Origin: JAXMCK01 sp046349395
GTDB lineage: Bacteria; Pseudomonadota; Alphaproteobacteria; Geminicoccales; Geminicoccaceae
Assembly (NCBI GenBank): GCA_046349395.1
Contig: JAXMCK010000005.1
Span: 827,353-891,352, forward strand
DNA length: 64,000 nucleotides
Direction of reading: 5' to 3'
Position numbers and translations under genes: made by a program. A model generated the notes under the pieces. The model saw only the letters and a list, made by a program, of their open reading frames with translations. It made no database searches and was not told the origin of the DNA. Below, one piece after another: positions 57,642 to 64,000 of this stretch; within the stretch, counting starts at the first letter, position 1; every line of letters starts with the position of its first letter.

Positions 57642-58412
57642 CTACCTCAGCTCGACCAGCACCGGCGTGTGGTCCGACGCCTTGGGCTGGCGCCGCGGGT
57701 CCTTGTCGATCCGGCAGGCGACGAGCCGGTCCGCGGCCTGTGCGGACAGCAGGAAATGATCGATCCGGATACCGTGGTCGAGCTGGAAGGCACCGCCCTG
57801 ATAGTCCCAGAAGGTGTAGGCCTTCTCCGTCGGGTGCAGGGCTCTGAACGCCTCCGTGTAGCCCAGCCACTCCAGGGCTCTGAACGCCGCCCGGCTCTCC
57901 GGCTGGAACAGCGCGTCGCCCAGCCAAGCCTTCGGGTCGTGGCAGTCGATCGGCTCCGGGATGACGTTGTAGTCGCCGCCCAGCACCACCGCGTCGTCGC
58001 CCTCCAGAAGCGTCGCCGCGTGCGCCCGCAGCCGCTCCATCCAGGCGAGCTTGTAGGCGAACTTCTCGGTCCCGATCGGATTGCCGTTCGGCAGGTAGAT
58101 CGACGCCACGCGCACCCCGCCGACCGTCGCCTCCAGATAGCGCGCCTGCTCGTCGGAGGGATCGCCGGGCAGCCCCGTCAGCGGGTCCTCGATCCGCTCC
58201 TTCGCCAGGATCGCCACCCCGTTGTAGCTCTTCTGCCCGTGCGTCAGGACGTTGTAGCCGACCTCCTCGATCGCCTCGCGCGGGAACGCGCCGTCCACGC
58301 ACTTGATCTCCTGCAACAGCACGACGTCCGGTGCCGCCGTCCGCAGCCAGTCCAGCACGTTCGGCAGCCGGGCATTGACCGAGTTCACGTTCCAGGTGGC
58401 GATCGTCGGCAT
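57642..58412 (-). CDS. xth: Exodeoxyribonuclease III
   Basis: A 256-residue Mg2+-dependent AP endonuclease/3'-exonuclease. TIATWNVNSVNARLPNVLDWL, VLLQEIKC (catalytic Glu), GVAILAK, LGGDYNVIPEPIDCHD (Asp/Asn), IRIDHFLLS and ASDHTPVLVEL are the family motifs. Full length, intact. It acts in base-excision repair. It is divergent from the tandem hydrolases. Confidence 0.95.
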   Translation of the reverse strand: MPTIATWNVNSVNARLPNVLDWLRTAAPDVVLLQEIKCVDGAFPREAIEEVGYNVLTHGQKSYNGVAILAKERIEDPLTGLPGDPSDEQARYLEATVGGVRVASIYLPNGNPIGTEKFAYKLAWMERLRAHAATLLEGDDAVVLGGDYNVIPEPIDCHDPKAWLGDALFQPESRAAFRALEWLGYTEAFRALHPTEKAYTFWDYQGGAFQLDHGIRIDHFLLSAQAADRLVACRIDKDPRRQPKASDHTPVLVELR

Positions 58413-58499
58413 CGGCGCTCCATATGGACCAATAGGACGCTAGCATCGTGCCGGCGCTGCGGCCACAACGGGGCCGGTCGGGGACGCCTGGAGAAGCGC

Positions 58500-59534
58500 A
58501 TGGACGAGGTTTTCAGCCTGGATCGGATCATCGCCATGGACGCCGCCGAGGCGGAGGCCGCGGTCGGCCCGCGCCGCGCCCGCATCGACGGCCGCGTGAT
58601 CGACCCCAGGATCCAGCTCTTCTCCGAATATCTCCTCACGCTCGGCCCGCAGGACCGGCTGCCGACGCCGACCGAGGCGCGCGCCCTCTTCACCGAGCTG
58701 ACGCCGAAGATCGTCACCCCGCACCCGGCGCTGGCCCGCATCGAGGACTTCACCATCCCCGGCCCCGCCGGCCCGCTGCCGGCCCGCCTCTTCTCCCCGC
58801 GCCCCGCCGGCGCCACGCCGTCGCGCGTCCTCCTCTACCTCCACGGCGGCGGCTGGGTTCAGGGCAGCATCGAGATCTATACCGCCGCCTGCGGCAAGCT
58901 CGCCGCCTGGGGCGCCATGGCCGTCGTCGCCGTCGACTATCGCCTGGCCCCGGAGTCCCCCTTCCCCGCCGGCGTCGAGGACTGCCTCGCCGTCTGGCGC
59001 TGGCTGGCCACGAACGCGAGCTCTCTCGGCGGCGATCCGACGCGCATGGCGGTCGGCGGCGATTCCGCCGGCGGCAATCTCAGCGCCATCGTCTGCCAGC
59101 AGCTGGCCACGGACGAGCCCCGCCCCACGGCTCAGCTCCTCATCTACCCCTGGCTGGACGCGACCTTGAGCCTGCCCTCGGCCGTCGCCATGCCCGAGGC
59201 CTACATCCTGCCCCGCCCCTATCTCGAATGGTTCAAGGACCATTACCTCCCCGACCCGGTCCTGGCCCGCGATCCCCGCGTCTCGCCCTTCTTCACCGAC
59301 GACCTCACCGGCCAGCCGCCGGCCATGATCGTCACCGCCGGCTTCGATCCCTTGCGCGACGACGGCGAGCTCTACGCCGACAAGCTCGGCACCGACGGCG
59401 TGCCCGTGACCTACCGGGAGTATGCGCCCGAGGTGCACGGCTTCATCAATTTCGGGCGGCTGACCCAAGCCGCCGACGGCTCGCTGCGCGAGATGGCGGC
59501 ATGGCTGCGCGACACGCTGGGAGAGGATCGATGA
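58500..59534 (+). CDS. HSL-family alpha/beta hydrolase (tandem copy 1)
   Basis: A 344-residue hormone-sensitive-lipase-type esterase. Oxyanion motif YLHGGGWVQGS, nucleophile GGDSAGGNLSA, Asp in AGFDPLRDDGELYA and His in VHGFINFG. The N-terminal ~80 residues form a helical cap. The ATG at 58500 has GGAGA five bases upstream. The following copy starts inside its stop (ATGA). Substrates are short acyl esters; exact role unknown. Confidence 0.9.
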   Translation: MDEVFSLDRIIAMDAAEAEAAVGPRRARIDGRVIDPRIQLFSEYLLTLGPQDRLPTPTEARALFTELTPKIVTPHPALARIEDFTIPGPAGPLPARLFSPRPAGATPSRVLLYLHGGGWVQGSIEIYTAACGKLAAWGAMAVVAVDYRLAPESPFPAGVEDCLAVWRWLATNASSLGGDPTRMAVGGDSAGGNLSAIVCQQLATDEPRPTAQLLIYPWLDATLSLPSAVAMPEAYILPRPYLEWFKDHYLPDPVLARDPRVSPFFTDDLTGQPPAMIVTAGFDPLRDDGELYADKLGTDGVPVTYREYAPEVHGFINFGRLTQAADGSLREMAAWLRDTLGEDR

Positions 59535-60580
59535 CCGCGACCCTGCCCGAGATCACGCTCGACTCCCTCTTCGTCTCCGACGGGGAAGCGCTCCGTCTCG
59601 TCCAGGGCTGGCGCGTCACCCGCGACGGCCGCACCATGGATCCGAAGGCGCAGCTCGTCGGCGAACTGGTGAAGCGCCTGCGCCCCCTCGACCAGCTCCC
59701 GACCCCGGAGGAATCCCGCCAGCAGTTCCGCAAGATGGTGGAGCTGATGGACAATCCGGGGCCCGGGGTGGCGGCGGTCGAGGACCTGACCTGCCCCGGC
59801 CCGGCCGGCACCCTCCGCCTCCGCCTGTGGCGGCCGAAGCCCAAGGGTGACACCCCGCTGCCGCTCCTCTTCTTCATCCACGGCGGCGGCTGGATCCAGG
59901 GCGACCTCGACACCCACGCCAATGTCTGCGCCAAGCTCGCCGCCTGGAGCGGCAGTCTGGTGCTGGCCGTCGACTACCGCCTGGCCCCGGCCGACCCGTT
60001 CCCCGCCGCCGTCGAGGACTGCCTCGCCGTCTGGCGCTGGCTTGCCGGCGAGACCGAAACACTCGGCGCTGACCCGGCACGGCTCTGCGTCGGCGGCGAC
60101 TCCGCAGGCGGCAACCTCGCCGCCGTCCTCGCCCAGTCCGTCACCTCCCTGGGCCTGCCGCTACCGGCCGCCCAACTCCTGATCTACCCGTCCCTGGAGC
60201 TGGGCTGGGACCTCGCGTCCCACCGCTCGCACACCGACGCCTACGTCCTGCCCAAGATCCGGCTCGACTGGTACAGCCGCCTCTATCTGCCGAACCCGAC
60301 GCTCTTCACCGACCCCCGCGTCTCGCCGCTGCGCACGCCGGACCTCGCCGGCCAGCCGCCCACCATGATCGTCATCGCCGGCTTCGATCCTTTGCGCGAC
60401 GACGGCCTGATCTACGCCGGCCGCCTCGCCGCCGCCGGTGTGACCGTCCACCTGCGCGAATGGCCGGGCCAGCTCCACGCCTTCGTCTGCCTGACCAAGG
60501 TCATCCCGCAAGGCGACCTCGCCCTGCAGGAGTGCGCCGACTGGCTGACCGCAACGCTCGGAACCAGCACGCACGGGTGA
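59531..60580 (+). CDS. HSL-family alpha/beta hydrolase (tandem copy 2)
   Basis: A 349-residue paralogue of the preceding protein with the same motifs: FIHGGGWIQGD, GGDSAGGNLAA, AGFDPLRDDGLIYA and LHAFVCLT. The two share the segment VDYRLAP..PFPA.VEDCLAVWRWLA. They diverge in the cap, so substrate ranges may differ. The overlap ATGA makes them a translationally coupled pair, probably from tandem duplication. Confidence 0.9.
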   Translation: MTATLPEITLDSLFVSDGEALRLVQGWRVTRDGRTMDPKAQLVGELVKRLRPLDQLPTPEESRQQFRKMVELMDNPGPGVAAVEDLTCPGPAGTLRLRLWRPKPKGDTPLPLLFFIHGGGWIQGDLDTHANVCAKLAAWSGSLVLAVDYRLAPADPFPAAVEDCLAVWRWLAGETETLGADPARLCVGGDSAGGNLAAVLAQSVTSLGLPLPAAQLLIYPSLELGWDLASHRSHTDAYVLPKIRLDWYSRLYLPNPTLFTDPRVSPLRTPDLAGQPPTMIVIAGFDPLRDDGLIYAGRLAAAGVTVHLREWPGQLHAFVCLTKVIPQGDLALQECADWLTATLGTSTHG

Positions 60581-60611
60581 GGCCGTAGGACATCGGGTCG
60601 ATCTCGCCCGC

Positions 60612-63212
60612 CTAGAGGATGAAGTCTTCGGCCACCCACTGGGTCTTGGGGTCGAGCGTGTTGATCGCGATCTCCATCTCCGGCGTGACATCGCCTGCCA
60701 GGTTCACCGCGACGTAGGTGTCCCACTCACCGCCCGCGATGCGCACCTGCCCCGCATGGGTGAAGGGCTCGGTGCCGACGAAGTCCAGCGTGCCGGCATA
60801 GACTTTGGACAGGTCGATCCGGTCGCCGGCAGCCGTCCCGATACCTTCGAAGTCGTTGAGGTTGTCCCGCGCGAAGGACGTCGACTCCTGCCAGTCGTCG
60901 TAGGTGAAGCGGTCATGCCCGTCGCTGCCCCACATCTGGTCTGCGCCCGGTCCCCCGCGGATGGTATCGTCGCCTTCACCGCCCCAGATGTCGTCGGTAC
61001 CGCCCCCACCGGCCAGAACGTCCCCGCCACGTCCGCCGTCGATGGTATCGTCGCCGCCGAGCCCATAGATCCTGTCGGCGCCGTCCCCGCCAAAAAGTTG
61101 GTTCGCCGCCCCGTCGCCGCCGATTTGGTCGTCGCCGCGTCCCCCCGTGACGACCTCGATCCCATAGAGCCAGTCCTTGCCATCAGCGCCATAGGCACGG
61201 CCGGCCTGAAGCGAGACCTGCACCGCTCCGCCCGCATCCGCGTAATGCGCTTCGTCCACGCCGGCACCGCCATAGAGGAAGTCGCTCCCAGCCCCTCCGG
61301 TGAGGAGATCGTCTCCGTCGCCGGCGCGGAGGGTGTCGTCGCCGTCACCGCCGTCGAGGCGGTTGGCCTCGGCGTCCCCCGTCAGCCGGTCGGCGTGGCC
61401 CGAACCCGTCAGGTTCTCGATCCCGACCAGGGTGTCGCGCCCCGCACCACGGGTGTCCTGTGGGCCGCCTACGGTGAGGTCGACCCGCACGCCCGATCCC
61501 GCGTCGACATAACTCGCCGTGTCCGTATAGCCGTCGGCGCCGTCGAGCCGGTCGTCGCCCGCCCCGCCGACGAGGATCGATCCCCACAGGCCGCCATGGA
61601 GGACGTCGTTGCCGGCATCGCCGAACAGGACGTCGTCGTCAAAGAAGCCGCCGGCTTCGAGGACATCGTTCCCACCACCGCCATGGATCGTGTCCGAGCC
61701 GAAGCCACCGTCGATGCGGTTAGCCGCACCATCGCCCGTCAGCCGGTCGTCGAACGAGCTTCCGGTGAGGTTCTCGATATGCACCAGCGTGTCGGTGCCC
61801 GCACCCCCGGTCGCCTGCGCCCCCGCCAGAGCGAGGCTCACGGTAACGTCGGCGGCGGCGGCCGTGTAGGCGGCGGTATCGCTACCGTCGCCGCCGTCGA
61901 GCACGTCACGCCCGGGGCCGCCCTCAAGGACGTCGTCGCCAGTCCCGCCCAGGAGCCGGTCGTTGCCCTCCCCGCCCAGCAGCAGATCGCGCCCGGCGCT
62001 ACCCTGCAACAGGTCGTTGCCGCCGAGACCGCGAATCTGGTCGTTGCCCGCCAGGGCGTCGATGACGTCGCCAGCGGGCGTGCCCAGGAGACGATCGTCG
62101 CCCGCCGTCGGCACGTTCGGGATGTGCGCCTTCTGGCTCAGCTCGAAGGCCCCGGCATCCGGTGCCGTGCCGTCGGGCGCGGGACGGTCCGCACCGCGCT
62201 GGTCGTCAGCGCCGGCCGTCGCGGCGTCGGCGAAGGCCACCGCCGGATTGTCCGCCGCATCCCGTAAGCGTGCGACCCAGGTGCCGTTCGCCAGGACAAG
62301 CTTCGCGCCGCCCGTCTGTGGATCGACCGAAGCGAACACCTTTGCGGCGTCCGCGCCGACGATATCAGCCGTCATGGGGCCATTCAGCGTGCCGAGGACA
62401 TTCTGGCCGTTGGAGATGATGTGAACGCCGTAGACGTCCGTGCCATAGGTGCCGTTACCGAGGACGACGCTGTTGGCGAGGTGCACGGTGCAGCCGTCGA
62501 TGCCCCCGGACCTGTTACTGGTCACGGTCGAGCTCTCGACGTGCAAGCTCGCGTAGCCGAAGCTCATGATGGCGGCGCCGTCGCCGGAATTGTTCGCGAC
62601 GGTGCTGTTGCGGAGGGTCAGCGGCCCGCCGGTGATGATCCCGCCACCACTGAACGCGTAGTTGCCGACGATGGCGGAATCGATGACGGTGACCGAGGCG
62701 TCGCTGGCCGCGATCCCCCCGCCGTATCCGTGGCCCGCACCCCCGTCGTGGCTACCGCGCTTGACGACATTGTCGGCGACGACGCTGCCCTGCAGGGTCA
62801 GCGAGTTGTGCCCGCCCGAAACGGAGATGCCGGCCCCGCTACCGGGATCTCCATAGGTGTAGCCGCCCGTTATCATCAGCCCCTGAAGTCGCGCATTCGC
62901 GTCGCCACCGACCTCCAGCACCCGGGCATAGACCGCATCATAGGTGTAGTCGCCCGAAGGCGGCCTGTCCGTCCGCTGGTCGATCGTCACCCCGACCCGG
63001 TCCCCATCCGGATCGCCCGCTATCGTGACGTCGTGTGTGATGTCGAGTTGGCCCTTGGTCAGCGCCAGCGTCTTGCCTTCCAGGGCCGCGGCAAAGGTGA
63101 TGGTGTCCGCATCGGCTTGTGCGTTAGCTAGGCTCACTGCCTCGCGCAGGCTGAGCTTGCCGTCGCCGGCATCGACCGTGTCACTGGCCGTCGTGACCGT
63201 GAACGTCGCCAT
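60612..63212 (-). CDS. RTX-type secreted protein with beta-helix N-terminal domain
   Basis: An 866-residue protein. Residues ~1-80 include GKLSLREAVSLANAQADADTITF, the CSLREA-type opening of parallel beta-helix proteins; residues ~80-350 are beta-helical with repeated 'SSTVTSN / NSTVANNS' elements; ~360-780 hold about 25 or more RTX nonapeptides (GGxGxDxLx), which bind Ca2+; the last ~90 residues fit a type I secretion C-terminus ending WVAEDFIL. There is no Sec signal, as expected for type I export. It may be an adhesin or polysaccharide-acting protein. GGAG lies upstream of the ATG. Confidence 0.88.
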   Translation of the reverse strand: MATFTVTTASDTVDAGDGKLSLREAVSLANAQADADTITFAAALEGKTLALTKGQLDITHDVTIAGDPDGDRVGVTIDQRTDRPPSGDYTYDAVYARVLEVGGDANARLQGLMITGGYTYGDPGSGAGISVSGGHNSLTLQGSVVADNVVKRGSHDGGAGHGYGGGIAASDASVTVIDSAIVGNYAFSGGGIITGGPLTLRNSTVANNSGDGAAIMSFGYASLHVESSTVTSNRSGGIDGCTVHLANSVVLGNGTYGTDVYGVHIISNGQNVLGTLNGPMTADIVGADAAKVFASVDPQTGGAKLVLANGTWVARLRDAADNPAVAFADAATAGADDQRGADRPAPDGTAPDAGAFELSQKAHIPNVPTAGDDRLLGTPAGDVIDALAGNDQIRGLGGNDLLQGSAGRDLLLGGEGNDRLLGGTGDDVLEGGPGRDVLDGGDGSDTAAYTAAAADVTVSLALAGAQATGGAGTDTLVHIENLTGSSFDDRLTGDGAANRIDGGFGSDTIHGGGGNDVLEAGGFFDDDVLFGDAGNDVLHGGLWGSILVGGAGDDRLDGADGYTDTASYVDAGSGVRVDLTVGGPQDTRGAGRDTLVGIENLTGSGHADRLTGDAEANRLDGGDGDDTLRAGDGDDLLTGGAGSDFLYGGAGVDEAHYADAGGAVQVSLQAGRAYGADGKDWLYGIEVVTGGRGDDQIGGDGAANQLFGGDGADRIYGLGGDDTIDGGRGGDVLAGGGGTDDIWGGEGDDTIRGGPGADQMWGSDGHDRFTYDDWQESTSFARDNLNDFEGIGTAAGDRIDLSKVYAGTLDFVGTEPFTHAGQVRIAGGEWDTYVAVNLAGDVTPEMEIAINTLDPKTQWVAEDFIL

Positions 63213-63501
63213 GGCTCACTCCGCTCCTTACGCAGCAGTAGGACGCGAATATTCCAGAAATCTTTTACATCACGTCGGCCTCGCAGGCATTGATCCAGGT
63301 CAACTGCCACCAGAATGAGGCTCGTGCCGCCGTTATGCGGGATGAAGGCTCCCGCCCTTTCGGCATGGGCACGAACATCTGCGGCGGTGCGAAAGCAGTC
63401 TGATCGGCAGCGCCGAGAGCCTCGAGTGATGGCGGGGTGGCTGACATTTGCGGACCCGCAAGCGACCGACCACGGCACAGCTGGCCAAGCGCGAGACCGA
63501 C

Positions 63502-63531
63502 TTGACAGTCGCCTTGGATTAGGACTATGTT
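63502..63531 (+). promoter_or_regulatory. Promoter of the right-edge gene, nearly leaderless
   Basis: A consensus TTGACA (63502-63507) and TATGTT (63526-63531) with an 18-bp spacer. The predicted start site is near 63538, two bases from the ATG at 63540. The rest of 63213-63501 holds no gene. Confidence 0.65.
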
Positions 63532-63539
63532 CTTATGCA

Positions 63540-64000
63540 ATGGACGACACGCCCTACCGCCTCGACCCCGAGTTCCGCGCCGGCCGCAAGAAGCGGCGCC
63601 TCGTGCGGCTCATGGCGCTCGGTGCTTCGGCAGCGAAAGCGGCAGCCAAGCTCAACATCACCGACGCCGAACTCGACGCCTTCACCAAGGATCCGGACCT
63701 GCCGGATATGGTGGAAGCCTATCGCGAGATGTACGGCCTGCCCGAGGAGGAGATCCTCAAGCGGCTGCGCGACCTCGCGATCAAGATCCTGGTCGAGTCG
63801 GTCGAGGAACGCGATCCCAAGGTCTGCGCCTGGTTCTTCCGCGAACTGCAGCACGCCCGCAATCCTTGCGTGACGCTGGCGAAGTCCGTCATGCGCGCCC
63901 AGGAACGCGCCGCACGCGAGGCGGCGGAAGCCGAGACTTCACCGCCGCCGACAAAGGTGAAGCGGGTGCTCTACCCGCCACGCGCTTACGACGACCTCGA
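63540..64000 (+). CDS. Uncharacterised charged protein, 3' end outside the window
   Basis: At least 153 residues, starting MDDTPYRLDPEFRAGRKKRR after the strong promoter. An alanine-rich segment (LMALGASAAKAAAKLNITDAELDAF) could form a helix-turn-helix, and the rest is helical and charged. It resembles small DNA-binding or terminase-small-subunit-like proteins only loosely. I recognise no family. Another frame over the same bases is an artefact of GC bias. Confidence 0.6.
   Translation, partial: MDDTPYRLDPEFRAGRKKRRLVRLMALGASAAKAAAKLNITDAELDAFTKDPDLPDMVEAYREMYGLPEEEILKRLRDLAIKILVESVEERDPKVCAWFFRELQHARNPCVTLAKSVMRAQERAAREAAEAETSPPPTKVKRVLYPPRAYDDL

Noticed and set aside
63535..63873. 112-codon plus-strand frame starting at 63535
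   Set aside because: It is Ser/Arg-rich and out of frame with the better-composed frame beginning at 63540, which continues to the window edge.

Overview
The window is a high-GC chromosomal segment from an alphaproteobacterium, probably near the Rhodospirillales; I cannot fix the genus. The evidence is the tRNA-tuf-secE-nusG-rplKA-rplJL-rpoBC order, the cysG-DUF2849-cysI-DUF934 operon, a TIGR02186-type protein, a DUF1127 protein, and promoters of the TTGACA/TATGTT kind.

Positions 1-11868 hold the transcription/translation block, all on the minus strand. It starts at a strong promoter (11841-11868) with tRNA-Tyr, tRNA-Gly and tuf, which ends at an intrinsic terminator. It continues with tRNA-Trp, secE-nusG, rplK-rplA, then a second promoter and long leader before rplJ-rplL-rpoB-rpoC. 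rpoC runs off the left edge. rlmB is divergent from the tRNA-Tyr promoter.

Positions 12716-20682 hold an integrative element of about 7.9 kb inserted in tRNA-Thr(TGT). An exact 46-bp copy of the tRNA 3' end lies at the far end, a P4-type tyrosine integrase sits just inside it, and a pair of 11-bp direct repeats with 12-bp period lies inside each end. The interior carries a leftward operon with mostly 1-4 nt overlaps: two small HTH proteins, a conserved small protein, a DUF3631-type ATPase and three small proteins. The tRNA-proximal part has an SRPBCC protein and a two-TM membrane protein. No capsid, terminase, relaxase or known defence gene is visible, so it looks like a minimal satellite or IME-like element.

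Positions 20687-33651 are accessory chromosome: an AraC regulator, a poorly coding stretch of about 1.4 kb, a double-domain KaiC-like ATPase translationally coupled to a HisKA_2 kinase with a pseudo-receiver, an amino-acid-type ABC transporter, an M23 peptidase, and a sulfur group (TsuA-like transporter, SqrR/BigR-like persulfide sensor, TIGR02186 protein, universal stress protein), then N-carbamoylputrescine amidase.

Positions 33725-47312 are mixed metabolism and transport: a Rieske oxygenase, DUF808, two LysE exporters, a CNBD potassium channel next to a lipoprotein, a fluoroacetate-dehalogenase-like hydrolase in a compact cluster with a TetR regulator and a cupin (an 11-bp inverted repeat covers the hydrolase/TetR junction), a DUF1127 protein, an aromatic amino-acid decarboxylase, a CBS protein, a YHS protein, an EamA exporter and a homocysteine S-methyltransferase.

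Positions 47485-64000 hold the assimilatory sulfite operon (cysG, DUF2849, cysI, DUF934), an ACT-domain regulator, a secreted esterase with a probable CTG start, a phytochelatin-synthase-like protein, a low-GC secreted orphan, a GFA enzyme whose start codon overlaps that of a divergent MscK-like channel, exonuclease III, two tandem HSL-type hydrolases, an 866-residue RTX/beta-helix protein, and a partial gene at the right edge behind a strong, nearly leaderless promoter.
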